DNA from: Armatimonadota bacterium
Lineage (GTDB): Bacteria > Sysuimicrobiota > Sysuimicrobiia > Sysuimicrobiales > Sysuimicrobiaceae
Direction of reading: 5' to 3'
Length of the DNA: 57,860 nt
Assembly: GCA_031432545.1 (NCBI GenBank)
Contig: JAVKGX010000003.1
Span: 1 to 57,860 of the forward strand
The notes under the pieces are model-generated. The model was not told the origin of the DNA and did no database searches. It saw nothing but the letters and a program-made list of their open reading frames with translations. The position numbers and the translations under genes are program-made. Shown piece after piece: positions 35,850 through 45,774 of the stretch. Every line of letters begins with the position of its first letter. The first letter of the stretch is position 1.

Positions 35850-36821
35850 TCAGCTCCCCACATACTTTCCCATGCGGCGGTACTTCTCGTAGCGGCCCGC
35901 GCACAGCGTCTCGGTGCTGAGACCTCGCAGCGACCCGAGGGCGTTCCGCAACGCCTCCCGCAGCGCGTTCATGACGGAGTCCGGGTCGAGGTGGGCGCCG
36001 CCGGGCGGCTCCGGCACGATCTCGTCGATGAGCCCCAGCTGCAGCAGGTCGGGCGCGGTGAGCTTCAGCGCCGCCGCCGCCTCCTCCTTGCGGGAGGCGT
36101 CGTGCCACAGGATCGCCGCGCACCCCTCCGGCGGGATCACGGAGTAGATGGCGTACTGCAGCATCAGAATACGGTCGCCTACGGCGATGCCCAGCGCGCC
36201 CCCGCTGCCCCCCTCCCCGGTGATTGCCACCACGATCGGCGTGCGCAGCTGCGACATCACCATGATGCTGCGCGCGATGGCCTCGGCCTGCCCCCGCTCC
36301 TCCGCCTCGACGCCCGGGTAGGCGGCCGGCGTGTCCACCAGCGAGATCACCGGAAGGCGGTGCTTTTCGGCCAGCCGCATGATCCGCACCGCCTTGCGGT
36401 AGCCTTCCGGATTCGGCATTCCCCAGCGGCGCTCGATGTTCTCGCGGGTCTCCCTGCCCTTGTAGTGGCCGATCACCGCGCACGGCGTCCCGTCGAAACG
36501 CGCCAGCCCGCAGAACATGGCGGGATCGTCGGCGAACAGGCGGTCGCCATGCAGTTCGGTGACGTCGGTGAACAGGCCGGCCAGGTAGTCGGCCAGCTTC
36601 GGCCGCTGGGGGTGGCGCGCCGCCTGGACGATCTGCCAGGCCGTCGGGTCCCGCCAGACCGCCTCGCGGAGCTCGTTCGCGCGTTCGGTCAGCGCGGTGA
36701 TCTGGGAGCGCAGATCAACCCCCTCGTCCCGCTGCACCCGGGTCAGGCGCGCGAGTTGCTCTTCGACCTCTTGCAGCCGTCGCTCGAGTTCGGTTCTACT
36801 GGGCGCCGGGTGAGCGGTCAC
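35850..36821 (-). CDS. accA: Acetyl-CoA carboxylase carboxyltransferase alpha subunit AccA
   Basis: Transfers the carboxyl group to acetyl-CoA together with AccD. The 323-residue protein has an N-terminal coiled segment (about residues 9-60), then [30 protein letters not shown], the loop [20 protein letters not shown], and [20 protein letters not shown] plus [14 protein letters not shown] in the crotonase-like core. Start GTG 36821 overlaps the accD 3' end by 26 nt and has GGAGGT 5 nt upstream, so the two carboxyltransferase subunits are translationally coupled. Confidence 0.95.
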   Translation of the reverse strand: MTAHPAPSRTELERRLQEVEEQLARLTRVQRDEGVDLRSQITALTERANELREAVWRDPTAWQIVQAARHPQRPKLADYLAGLFTDVTELHGDRLFADDPAMFCGLARFDGTPCAVIGHYKGRETRENIERRWGMPNPEGYRKAVRIMRLAEKHRLPVISLVDTPAAYPGVEAEERGQAEAIARSIMVMSQLRTPIVVAITGEGGSGGALGIAVGDRILMLQYAIYSVIPPEGCAAILWHDASRKEEAAAALKLTAPDLLQLGLIDEIVPEPPGGAHLDPDSVMNALREALRNALGSLRGLSTETLCAGRYEKYRRMGKYVGS

Positions 36822-37683
36822 CGTCGACCTCCGGTTGCTCGGGAAGGGTTTCGGGTGAGCACCCCAGCAACTGTAGCAGATCGGCGACGGCGTCCTTCAG
36901 CTCGGCACGCGGCACGATGCGGTCGATCATCCCGTGCTGCAGGAGGAACTCTGCCGTCTGGAACCCCTCCGGCAGCTTCTGGCGGATCGTCTGCTCGATT
37001 ACCCTCGCGCCGGCGAACCCGATCAGGGCCCCGGGTTCGGCGATGTGGACGTCGCCCAGCATGGCGAACGACGCGCTGGTCCCGCCCGTCGTTGGATCAC
37101 AGAGCACCGAAACGAAGGGCAGCCTGGCGTCGTGCAGTCGCTGCACGGCCGCGCTGGTCTTCGCCAGCTGCATCAGCGACAGCGCTCCTTCCTGCATCCG
37201 TGCGCCGCCGCTGGCGCTGAACGTGACGACCGGCAGCCCGCGCGCGACCGCCCGCTCGAACATGCGCGTGACCTTCTCGCCCACCACGGACCCCATGCTG
37301 CCGCCGAAGAACTCGAAGTCCATGAATGCCGCGGCCACACGGACGCGGAGGATCAACCCCTCGCCCGTGATCACCGCGTCGTTGCGGCCGGTGCGCTGGC
37401 GCACCTCCTGGTACCGGCGCGCGTAGTTCGGAAAGCCCAGCGGGTCGGTGGACGCCAGTTCCGCGTCCCACTCCTCGAACGTCCCCTCGTCCACGATGAG
37501 TGCGAGCCGCTCCGGGCCGCTGATCCGGTGGTGGTGCCCGCACTTGGGACAGACCTTCAGGTTGCGCTCCAGTTCCTTACGATACACGAGCTGGGCGCAC
37601 TTCGGACACTTCACCCACAGGCCGGCCGGCAGTTCACGCCGCTCCACGGCGTTGTACTTGGGCCGTCGCAGCCAGTTCAGCAT
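36796..37683 (-). CDS. accD: Acetyl-CoA carboxylase carboxyltransferase beta subunit AccD
   Basis: About 295 residues. The zinc ribbon KCPKCAQLVYRKELERNL with a second CPKC (about residues 25-50) precedes the crotonase-fold domain with GFPNYARRY, FEFFGGSMGSVVGEKV, SASGGARMQEGALSLMQ and VLCDPTTGGTSASFAMLGD. Start ATG 37683, with AAAGG 8 nt upstream; a longer frame upstream lacks support. It is the first gene of the accDABC-pdhABC run, so the promoter should lie in the 80-bp gap shared with the divergent secreted-protein gene at 37764. Confidence 0.95.
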   Translation of the reverse strand: MLNWLRRPKYNAVERRELPAGLWVKCPKCAQLVYRKELERNLKVCPKCGHHHRISGPERLALIVDEGTFEEWDAELASTDPLGFPNYARRYQEVRQRTGRNDAVITGEGLILRVRVAAAFMDFEFFGGSMGSVVGEKVTRMFERAVARGLPVVTFSASGGARMQEGALSLMQLAKTSAAVQRLHDARLPFVSVLCDPTTGGTSASFAMLGDVHIAEPGALIGFAGARVIEQTIRQKLPEGFQTAEFLLQHGMIDRIVPRAELKDAVADLLQLLGCSPETLPEQPEVDGDRSPGAQ

Positions 37684-37752
37684 CGTATGGCCTTTCTTTG
37701 CGCGCGCGGCCTTATCCTCTCGGTCTGCCGTTCGGCGGCGGTCACGGGGTGC

Positions 37753-37758
37753 TAGAGT
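37753..37758 (+). promoter_or_regulatory. -10 box for a likely leaderless transcript of the gene at 37764
   Basis: TAGAGT followed by only five bases (GATGT) before the GTG at 37764. Transcription starting at the usual distance would begin at or within the start codon. No SD lies between. No clear -35 box is visible. Confidence 0.45.
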
Positions 37759-37763
37759 GATGT

Positions 37764-38903
37764 GTGAGGGTCTGGTCGATGCGGCGGATCCTGCTGCTGT
37801 GTACGCTCGCGCTCGTCGCCGTACCGGTGGGGGCACAGAGCCCGCCGCCACCGGAGATGGTCGAAGTGTACCGGGTGCGGTTGGACCACCAGGCCGGCGG
37901 TGCGATCGAGGCCAGCGTGGATCGCGGCGCGACGTGGCGCGCCATCGGGCATGTCGCGCGTCCGGCGGAGGACGTCGCGGTCGGGTTCAACGCCGCGCGC
38001 TGGGGCACGCCGGGGACCGTGGTGGCGAGCGGCGCGAACGCGGTGCACATCAAGGTGGGCGACTCGCCGGAAGGCCGCGGCCTCATCGTCAGCTTGATGC
38101 CGCGCGGTGCGCCGGGCGGGCGGCACGTCGTCGGCACCGACATACCGGGCGGCACCGCGATCTTCGGGGGCCGGTTCGCCCCGTTCGTCGGCAACCCCGT
38201 CGTCGTCGAGCGGCCCGACGGCGTGGTACCGCTCGCCGAGCAGGCGCCGCGGATCGGCGACCGGATGGTCATCACGGTGCAGCGGCCCGCCCGCTATCCG
38301 CTGGAGATCGAGTTCGAGAATCGGTTCGGCGGGTTGGTCCGAGCGCGGTACGCGGACCGCAGCGAGCGGGTCGTGGCCGTCGTCCTGCGTCCGGTGGCCG
38401 GTGTCGGGCGGTTCGGGGGCACGGAGTACGTGGGCGTCGGCCGCGTCCGCGCCAACCACCCCGGTGTCATCGACATCTCCACCTCGCCCATCGGCCAGGT
38501 GGGAGGCTTCCAGATCATTCCGCGGGACCACGCGCACAGCGCGGAGCTGATCGGCGCGATCCTGGGGACGCAGTGGATGGTCGTCGGCCCGGTCAACCCC
38601 CTCGATCCGTCGCCGCAGGGTACGCAGCCGCTGTTCTCCTCGTTCATCATGCCGCGCTACGAGAGCGCCGACCTCACCGACGAGGAGTGGATGCGGCGGA
38701 TGGCGGAGCGGTTCCTCGTGATGGTGCGGCTGCGAGAGGGGCCGTGGCAGCTCATGCCGCCGCTGGTGGGCAAGGACAACGGCGCGCTGCTGGAGATGAC
38801 CCACTTCAAGATCCTGTTGGGGCTTTGGGCCGGCGCCGGGGCCGGGCCCCCGACGCCCGCTGCGACGCCGTCACCGTGGATCGTTGACTTCCACGGCCGG
38901 TGA
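37764..38903 (+). CDS. Secreted protein of unknown function
   Basis: A 379-residue protein with a Sec signal peptide: MRRILLLCTLALVAVPVGA (starting at the internal ATG 37779) and an Ala-x-Ala-like cleavage region before QSPPPPEM. The mature part is beta-rich and repeats regions such as EASVDRGATWRAIGHVARP, PGGTAIFGGRFAPFVGNP and VGVGRVRANHPGVIDISTSP. I know no family with these. The C-terminal part has ADLTDEEWMRRMAERF and ends with a short Gly/Pro/Ala-rich tail. GTG 37764 fits a leaderless transcript; ATG 37779 is an alternative. It is divergent from accD and convergent with the RDD gene, and is probably monocistronic. Confidence 0.75.
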   Translation: MRVWSMRRILLLCTLALVAVPVGAQSPPPPEMVEVYRVRLDHQAGGAIEASVDRGATWRAIGHVARPAEDVAVGFNAARWGTPGTVVASGANAVHIKVGDSPEGRGLIVSLMPRGAPGGRHVVGTDIPGGTAIFGGRFAPFVGNPVVVERPDGVVPLAEQAPRIGDRMVITVQRPARYPLEIEFENRFGGLVRARYADRSERVVAVVLRPVAGVGRFGGTEYVGVGRVRANHPGVIDISTSPIGQVGGFQIIPRDHAHSAELIGAILGTQWMVVGPVNPLDPSPQGTQPLFSSFIMPRYESADLTDEEWMRRMAERFLVMVRLREGPWQLMPPLVGKDNGALLEMTHFKILLGLWAGAGAGPPTPAATPSPWIVDFHGR

Positions 38904-38943
38904 CGGGGCTCCTGCGCCGCCCGTACGGACCGGGCCGGCTCGG

Positions 38944-39684
38944 CTAGGCGTTGTGGCCCGATCCACCCCCGCGGTGGGATGCCGCCAGCGCCTCCAGCAG
39001 TTCCTCGGCACTCGTACCGGTGTCGCCGTCCACCCCCAGCGCCTGCGCGATCTCCCTCGCGCGCTGCGCCCGCGCGTCGGGTGCGAGTTCGGTGCGTCGC
39101 AGCAGGAAGCGGCGGACGAGTTCGTACTCCTGCGGACGCAACCGACGCGGGGGCACGCGTCCGGGGGGCACCGGCGTCGTCCGCAGGGCGCGGGGCCGCT
39201 GTGCGACCGCATCGTGGATCACGATCGTCCCGGCGGCGAAGTCGCCCAGACGGCGCTGTGCGCGGTTGAGGAGCATCGTGATCACGCCGACCCCGTAGGA
39301 TAGCGGCAAGAAGTCCACGAGCCGCACGACGTTGCGGATCGCGGCCTGCGCAAAGCCCACCGGTCGACCGTCGTCGCGCACCACGCGAATCCCGACCGCC
39401 CGCTTGCCCGGCGTCTGCCCGTTCCACGCCGTTTCGAAGAAGATGAAGTACCCGGGGAAGATCGCAAACACCGCGAGCAGGACAATCGCAAGCTGCCACC
39501 ACACGTAACCCCGCAGGGCACCCTCGATCTGTGCCGTGGAGGCGAATCCGATCAGGAGTGCGGCCAGGACCGCGAGTTGGACGACCGTGTCGATGAGCGC
39601 GGCGACGAACCGAGAGCCCAACCCGGCGATCTCGTAGGAGATCTCCACCTGTTCGGGTGTTAGGATGGTGGCGCGGTCCTCCAC
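38944..39684 (-). CDS. RDD-family membrane protein
   Basis: The 246-residue protein has three to four membrane segments in the first 130 residues. The RDD signature is visible: GLGSRFVAALIDTVVQLAVL at the first helix, then FFETAWNGQTPGKRAVGIRV and VRDDGRPVGFAQAAIRNVVR. The soluble C-terminal part (after about 140) contains PRRLRPQEYELVRRFLLRR and may interact with partners. The start is GTG 39684. It is divergent from the SpoIIM-like gene 56 bp away; RDD and SpoIIM-like genes commonly accompany MoxR/DUF58 clusters, such as the one at 43.4-48.5 kb. Confidence 0.88.
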   Translation of the reverse strand: MEDRATILTPEQVEISYEIAGLGSRFVAALIDTVVQLAVLAALLIGFASTAQIEGALRGYVWWQLAIVLLAVFAIFPGYFIFFETAWNGQTPGKRAVGIRVVRDDGRPVGFAQAAIRNVVRLVDFLPLSYGVGVITMLLNRAQRRLGDFAAGTIVIHDAVAQRPRALRTTPVPPGRVPPRRLRPQEYELVRRFLLRRTELAPDARAQRAREIAQALGVDGDTGTSAEELLEALAASHRGGGSGHNA

Positions 39685-39691
39685 AGTACGC

Positions 39692-39697
39692 AGTATG
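39692..39697 (-). promoter_or_regulatory. -10-like box for a likely leaderless RDD transcript
   Basis: On the minus strand CATACT is followed by seven bases (GCGTACT) and then the GTG start at 39684. No SD can fit in that gap. It is one of several genes here with a -10-like hexamer 5-7 bases before the start codon. Confidence 0.35.
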
Positions 39698-39740
39698 GAA
39701 CACGCACCGGACCGTCACAAGGCGCCGCGCGGACCCTCCC

Positions 39741-40712
39741 ATGACCGTCGACCGTTTCATCGAGACCCGGCAGGCCGCCTGGGACCGGCTCGAGGCGCTC
39801 GTCCGCAAGGCGGACCGCGGCCGCGTGTGGCGCCTGTCAGAACCAGAACTGGCTGAACTCGATCGCCTGTACCACCGGACGGCCGCCGACCTGGCCCGTG
39901 CGAGGGCTGCCTATCCCGACCTCGTCCCCTACCTGAACCGACTGGTTTCTGGTGCGCACCACGTGATCTACCAGCCTCCTTCGCAGGGGATGCGCGGGGT
40001 GTGGCGGTTCTACCGTGACGAAGCCCCGCGGGTGGTGCTGCGCACGTGGCCATTCTGGTCGGTGGCGGTGGGGTTGCTCGCCGCCGGCTTCGCCGTGGCG
40101 TTCGCCGTCGGCGGTTCGGACCCGCAGGCGTTGCGGGCGTTCGTCCCGGATTTCTTCGAGGAAGTGGTCGAACGTGTAGAAGCCGGTCGCGCCGGCCCTG
40201 ACGTGGTGCGCGAGCAGGCCCCGTATCTGACCAGCGCGGTGCTGACCAACAACCTGCGCGTGGCCATGCTCGCCTTCGGCGGAGGGATCCTCTTCGGTGG
40301 CCTGACCGCGTACGTCCTGGTGCTCAACGGCCTGATGTTGGGCGCGGTGAGCGCGGTCTTCCACCAGTACGGGTTGGCGTTCCCGTTCTGGTCGGCGATC
40401 TTGGCCCACGGATTCCTCGAACTCACGGCGATCGTCCTGGCGGGCGGGGCGGGGCTCGTCATCGGCTGGGCGCTCGTTGCACCCGGGATGCACACACGCA
40501 AGGACGCGCTCGTGGTCCGCTCGCGCGAGGGCGGCCGACTTCTCGCCGTCACCGTCCCGCTGTTCGTGGCCGCCGCGGTCATCGAAGGCTTCTTGAGTTT
40601 CTTTCCGGGCGACAACGCGACCAAGCTGGCGGTGGGCGTTCTGTCGGAAGCGGTCTTCGTGATCTACGTGCTGCGCGGGCGTGTGCCGCCCGCCGCCCGG
40701 CCGGCGGGGTGA
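39741..40712 (+). CDS. Stage II sporulation protein M-like membrane protein
   Basis: About 323 residues. The N-terminal soluble part has FIETRQAAWDRLEALV and LYHRTAADLARARAAYPD, typical of the SpoIIM/DUF95 family outside spore formers. Several transmembrane helices follow: SVAVGLLAAGFAVAFAVG, VAMLAFGGGILFGGLTAYVL, and SAILAHGFLELTAIVLAGGAG with the conserved HGFLEL motif. The start is ATG 39741; the earlier open frame has no support. Its 3' end overlaps the convergent P-type ATPase gene by 49 bp. The family name does not imply sporulation here. Confidence 0.88.
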   Translation: MTVDRFIETRQAAWDRLEALVRKADRGRVWRLSEPELAELDRLYHRTAADLARARAAYPDLVPYLNRLVSGAHHVIYQPPSQGMRGVWRFYRDEAPRVVLRTWPFWSVAVGLLAAGFAVAFAVGGSDPQALRAFVPDFFEEVVERVEAGRAGPDVVREQAPYLTSAVLTNNLRVAMLAFGGGILFGGLTAYVLVLNGLMLGAVSAVFHQYGLAFPFWSAILAHGFLELTAIVLAGGAGLVIGWALVAPGMHTRKDALVVRSREGGRLLAVTVPLFVAAAVIEGFLSFFPGDNATKLAVGVLSEAVFVIYVLRGRVPPAARPAG

Positions 40713-42787
40713 GCGGCAGATCGGCCCTGCCGCAGCAGACGCGAGGAGTTGGCGAGGATGCCGATGTCGGGCAGCGACTGCGCGGCGGCGGCGAAGATCG
40801 GGGGCAGGTAGCCCAGGGCGGCCAGTGAGATCCCGACCAGGTTGTAGAGGGTCGTGAAGCCGATGTTCAGCCGAACCACCCCCATCGTCCGGCGCGCGAT
40901 CTCGAACAGGGCGGGCACCAGGTGCCAGTCGTCGCGCAGCAGCGCGACGTGCGCGGCCTCGATCGCGACGTCGTGCCCCGCGGCACCCAGCGCGATCCCG
41001 ACGTCAGCGCGTGCCAGCGCCGGCGCGTCGTTGACCCCGTCGCCGACCATCACGACGGTGTGTCCGGCGGCCTGGTATTCCCCGACGACGGCGAGTTTGT
41101 CTGCGGGTAGCAGGTTCGCGCGGTAGGGGATGCCGACTGCATCGGCGACGGTGGCGGCGGATGCTTCGTTGTCGCCGGTGAGCAACTCGATCGTGCGGAT
41201 TCCCGTGGCCTGCAGCGCCCGTATGGCGCCCACCGCGTCGTCGCGGACGGAGTCACTGGCGGCCAGAACGCCGATCAGTTTTCCATCGCGTACCACGTAC
41301 AGCGGCGTCTGGCCGTCCCGCAGCTGGGTCCGTGCCGCCGCGTCCGGTTCCGGGACGATCCGCTCGCTGCCGACGGCGACCAGATGGCCGTCCACGCGGG
41401 CGCGGACGCCCGCACCGGGCAGCGCCTCGAACGCCTCGACCGGTAGCGATGCCAGGCCGCGGTGCTGTGCCGCGTGGCGCACCGCTCGGGCGAGCGGGTG
41501 CTCGGAGTCCCGTTCAGCGGAAGCCGCCAGGGCCAGCACATCGTCCGGCGAGGCGCCGTTCATCGCCAGCACTTCGGTGATGCGCGGGCGCCCGGTCGTG
41601 AGCGTGCCGGTCTTGTCTACGAGCACGACGTCGGCGCGTGCCAGCGCCTCGAGGTAGCGGCCGCCCTTGACGAGGACGCCCCGCCGGGCGGCGGCGCCGA
41701 TCGACGCGAGCATCGCGATAGGTGTCGCCAGCGCGAACGAGCAAGAGCAGGCGACTGCGAAGACCGCCGCCATCGCCAGCGGGTCGCGGCGCACCAGGAG
41801 CGTGAGACCGCCGATGGCCGCCACGACCGGGAGGTAGTAGGCTGCGAACCGGTCCGCGGTGCGGTGGACTTCGGCCTTGTGGGCTTCGGCCTCTTCCACC
41901 AGGCGGATCACGCGGCCGAACGTCGAGTCCGATCCCACATGGGTCGCCCGGATGCGAAGGCTGCCCAAGGTGGCGATCGTCGCGGCGAATACCTTCGAGC
42001 CGGGTCCGACCTCCGCGGGCATCGCCTCGCCCGTGATGGCGGCTTGGTCCACTGTGGCGGTCCCGGCGACGACTTCGCCGTCGACCGGGATGCGCTCACC
42101 GGGGCGGACGACGACGATCTCGCCGACCCGCACGCCCTCGACGGGGATCTCGACTTCGCGGCCGTCCCGCTCCAGCCGTGCCATCTGGGGGGCCATGGCC
42201 GTCAGATCACGGATCGCACTGCGCGCTCGGTCGGTGGTGAAGCGCTCCACGTAGTCGCCGAGGCGAATAAAGAAGACCAGCACCAGGGCGGTGGCCCACT
42301 CCCCGACCGCCAGCGCCGCCACCACGCCCAGCGTCATCAAGGTGTGGGCAGTAATGCGACGGCGCAGCGCTGCGCGGACGACGTTCCGAAAGACGGGATA
42401 GCCGGCCCCGAGCGCGATCGCCGCGCCGACCGGCCAAGGCACGCGGGCGGTGAAGCGGTCGAACAACCCGAGCCACTCGCCGGCGGCGACGGCGAACAAC
42501 ACGATCCCAAAGACCACGCCGAGGGCGGTCAAAAACGGCCGGTGCAGCGCGCCCTCGGCCGCCGGGGGACGGGTCGGCGCGGAATATCCCGCGGCTTCGA
42601 TCGCTCGGCGCACGGCCGCCGGCGAGACGCGCGCCGGATCCAGCCGGACGACGGCCTTGCCCGCTCCCAAGAGGACGCGGACGGACTCGACGCCGGGCAG
42701 CTCCTCCACGGCCCGCCGGACGTGTGCGGCGCACTCGCCACAATCCATGCCCGACACGGGGATCTCGATCGTGTGGGTTCGCCCCAC
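40664..42787 (-). CDS. Heavy-metal translocating P1B-type ATPase with CSC motif
   Basis: Inner-membrane metal exporter, 707 residues. N-terminal HMA domain with GMDCGECAAHVRRAVEELPG; actuator domain with the TGE motif in QAAITGEAMP; the TM metal-site reads AVACSCSFALATPIAM, so CSC replaces the usual CPC; phosphorylation site DKTGTLTTGRP; HP motif SEHPLARAV; nucleotide and hinge MVGDGVNDAPALARADVG. Late TM region NIGFTTLYNLVGI. Start GTG 42787 has GGAGGTG 8 nt upstream and lies 6 bp after the metalloregulator gene. The CSC motif sets it apart from Cu (CPC), Co (SPC) and standard Zn/Cd classes. With a CmtR-like regulator, Cd/Pb or another soft metal is the likely substrate. Confidence 0.9.
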   Translation of the reverse strand: MGRTHTIEIPVSGMDCGECAAHVRRAVEELPGVESVRVLLGAGKAVVRLDPARVSPAAVRRAIEAAGYSAPTRPPAAEGALHRPFLTALGVVFGIVLFAVAAGEWLGLFDRFTARVPWPVGAAIALGAGYPVFRNVVRAALRRRITAHTLMTLGVVAALAVGEWATALVLVFFIRLGDYVERFTTDRARSAIRDLTAMAPQMARLERDGREVEIPVEGVRVGEIVVVRPGERIPVDGEVVAGTATVDQAAITGEAMPAEVGPGSKVFAATIATLGSLRIRATHVGSDSTFGRVIRLVEEAEAHKAEVHRTADRFAAYYLPVVAAIGGLTLLVRRDPLAMAAVFAVACSCSFALATPIAMLASIGAAARRGVLVKGGRYLEALARADVVLVDKTGTLTTGRPRITEVLAMNGASPDDVLALAASAERDSEHPLARAVRHAAQHRGLASLPVEAFEALPGAGVRARVDGHLVAVGSERIVPEPDAAARTQLRDGQTPLYVVRDGKLIGVLAASDSVRDDAVGAIRALQATGIRTIELLTGDNEASAATVADAVGIPYRANLLPADKLAVVGEYQAAGHTVVMVGDGVNDAPALARADVGIALGAAGHDVAIEAAHVALLRDDWHLVPALFEIARRTMGVVRLNIGFTTLYNLVGISLAALGYLPPIFAAAAQSLPDIGILANSSRLLRQGRSAAHPAGRAAGGTRPRST

Positions 42788-42793
42788 CCCTTG

Positions 42794-43156
42794 TCACCTC
42801 CGCGAGATGTGGCGCGGCGGGGTGTTTGCGGCGTAGCGCGTGCACTCATAGACGCCGCGGGCGACTTCGGCCAGCACCTCGTCGGCCGTCCGGAGTAGAG
42901 TCTCGACCCGGCGCTCGGCCAGCCGGTACCGGGTATGCCGGCCGCGGGGCTCCCGCACGACCAAACCGCAGTCACGCAGGCAGGCCAGGTGGTTCGATAC
43001 GTTCGACTGACCCAGTCCGGTTAGACCGACGAGCTCGGTCACGGTCAGTGGCCCGGCGCGCAGCGCCTCGAGGATCGCCAGGCGCGACGGATCGGCAAAC
43101 CCCCGAAACAACTTCGCCTTCAGGCCGACGGCCTGCGGCTGGGCGATCATGAGCAT
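42794..43156 (-). CDS. ArsR/SmtB-family metalloregulator, CmtR-like
   Basis: Winged-helix repressor of 120 residues. The recognition region reads SNVSNHLACLRDCGLV, with C59 and C63 in the DNA-binding helix, and C105 lies near the C-terminus (VYECTRY). This spacing matches the three-cysteine Cd/Pb site of mycobacterial CmtR (C57, C61, C102) as I recall it. Start ATG 43156 has AAGGAG 7 nt upstream. The P1B ATPase gene follows after 6 bp, forming a two-gene metal-resistance operon. Palindromes at 43176-43201 are probable operators. Confidence 0.9.
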   Translation of the reverse strand: MLMIAQPQAVGLKAKLFRGFADPSRLAILEALRAGPLTVTELVGLTGLGQSNVSNHLACLRDCGLVVREPRGRHTRYRLAERRVETLLRTADEVLAEVARGVYECTRYAANTPPRHISRR

Positions 43157-43175
43157 GACCTGACTCCTTATATTA

Positions 43176-43201
43176 TTAGATCTAAATGTAATGATATTAC
43201 A
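43176..43201 (-). promoter_or_regulatory. AT-rich palindromes upstream of the CmtR-like gene: candidate operator/promoter
   Basis: TTAGATCTAA (43176-43185) is a perfect 10-bp palindrome. TGTAATGATATTACA (43187-43201) has perfect 6-bp arms around GAT. Both lie 20-45 bp before the regulator ATG in an island of very AT-rich sequence, as expected for a metal-repressor operator overlapping the promoter. Confidence 0.6.
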
Positions 43202-43442
43202 TGACATGCTTGCAGTCCACACCCGCCCACCGCCCTCGCCAAGCATGTGCGGGCAGCGTCGGGAGCGTCCCCACGCGCCGGTAGAGTCTCGGCGGGTATC
43301 AGGAGGATCGGCGCGGCGGTGACGACGGGTACCGCTGGGGGCCTTAATGTGCCTCGCCCCTTGGGAATGACGGACTGCGCAGCGTGACCCCGCAGGGGGA
43401 GGAGCAGAAACGGCGATCGTCCACACGGTGGACGCGGCGGGT

Positions 43443-44750
43443 CTAGGCCCTGGCCGTCCCCTTGATCTCCAGGTACTTGTTGATGACGGCGATCGAGAGC
43501 GCCTCCGGCGGGCGGTCGACGACCGGGATGCCGCGAGAGTGGAGTAAGGCCACCGCGCGGTCGCGCTGCCGCAGCGCGGAGGCCGCTAGGGCCTTCTCGT
43601 ACGCCTCGACTGCATCCTTGGGCAGGCGGTGCCCGAGGGCGACCATCGGCGGATCTTGCACCATGACGCAGACCACCTGGTGGCGCGCAGCCAGACGCAC
43701 GAGCGGCCGCAGGATCGTCTGCGAAGCCTCGGGGTCGATCAGTTCGGTGAAGACCACGACCAGCGAGCGCTGGCGGTTTCGGACCCACAGGTCTGTCAGC
43801 GCGTGCTCGTAGTCCGGCTCGACGCGTTCGGGTTGCAGGTCGTAGATCGCTCGTAGGATGCGACCCACCTGGGAGCGCCCCCTGCGGGGCGGAACGTAGA
43901 TGGCCCGGCGGGGCCCGAACGCGAGCAGGCCCACCTTGTCGCCGTTGTCGGCGGCGACCTGCCCGACGAGGACCGCCGCATTGATCACCAGGTCCAGCTT
44001 GCGCACGTCGCCGATCCACGACGCCATCAGCCTCCCGGTCTCCAGGACCAGGATCACGTTGCGGCTGCGCTCGATGTCGTACTCGTTGGTCATGGGCCGC
44101 CCGCGCCGCGCGGTCGCCTTCCAGTTGATGCGGCGCACGTCGTCCCCGGCGACGTACTCGCGCACCGACTCGAACTCGGTGCCGGTGCCGAAACGGCGCG
44201 CGGCGCGCAATCCGATCTCTGCCAGCCGGTTCCGGCGGCTGAGCAGTTCGTACTTACGCAGCTCCCACAGGTTGGGGTAGACGCGCACGGACCGGGAGGC
44301 TGACACACGGCCGGTCTTCTGTAGGAGTCCGAGCGTGCCCCACAACCGGAAGTGGATGTCGCCGAAGCGGTATGCGCCCCTGCGCCTGGGTCGAACGGTG
44401 TAGGCGACCTCCCCGCTGGTCCCGGGCGCCAGGTGCAACGTCGGCTGCGTCGCCGATGCCTCGAACTCGTGCGGGAATTCGTCGCGCACCACCAGGCGGA
44501 CGGGCCTGCTGGCGCGGTTCGTTGCGGTCAGCACGACGCGGTTGGCCGCGCCGTTGGACAGCACCGACGGCACGGTGCGCCGCACTGCGACCTGCTGGGG
44601 CCGGGGCGGCAGGAGCGCGTCGACGATCACGAGTAGGGCGAGGGCGGTGTTGTAGGCGGCCAGCACGCCGATCCCCGTCCCCTCGGGCGCGATCCACACG
44701 GCCGCGGCACCCGCGGCGGCGAGGGCCACCAGACGGGCAGAGGGGATCAT
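43443..44750 (-). CDS. DUF58 domain protein (VWA-like, MoxR partner)
   Basis: The 435-residue protein has two N-terminal hydrophobic segments (about 5-45), a beta-rich segment (PHEFEASATQPTLHLAPG and RRRGAYRFGDIHFRLWG) and the DUF58 signature VAGDDVRRINWKATARRGRP (about residues 215-235). A von Willebrand-A-like fold with VILVLETGRLM and LVVVFTELIDPEA follows. These proteins work with MoxR AAA+ ATPases in envelope or cofactor maturation; the exact role is unknown. The gene lies 49 bp after the MoxR gene. The 286 bp between its stop and the CmtR-like gene contain no gene that I can support. Confidence 0.9.
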   Translation of the reverse strand: MIPSARLVALAAAGAAAVWIAPEGTGIGVLAAYNTALALLVIVDALLPPRPQQVAVRRTVPSVLSNGAANRVVLTATNRASRPVRLVVRDEFPHEFEASATQPTLHLAPGTSGEVAYTVRPRRRGAYRFGDIHFRLWGTLGLLQKTGRVSASRSVRVYPNLWELRKYELLSRRNRLAEIGLRAARRFGTGTEFESVREYVAGDDVRRINWKATARRGRPMTNEYDIERSRNVILVLETGRLMASWIGDVRKLDLVINAAVLVGQVAADNGDKVGLLAFGPRRAIYVPPRRGRSQVGRILRAIYDLQPERVEPDYEHALTDLWVRNRQRSLVVVFTELIDPEASQTILRPLVRLAARHQVVCVMVQDPPMVALGHRLPKDAVEAYEKALAASALRQRDRAVALLHSRGIPVVDRPPEALSIAVINKYLEIKGTARA

Positions 44751-44799
44751 CCGGCTCCCTCACGCATCCGTCGTCGACGTCGGGGGATGGCACGCACCG

Positions 44800-45765
<966 letters not shown>

Positions 45766-45774
45766 GATAGGTCG

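Noticed and set aside
42795-43426. Longer version of the CmtR-like protein starting at 43426
   Set aside because: The extension would cross the AT-rich operator region. ATG 43156 has an SD and the family-typical length.
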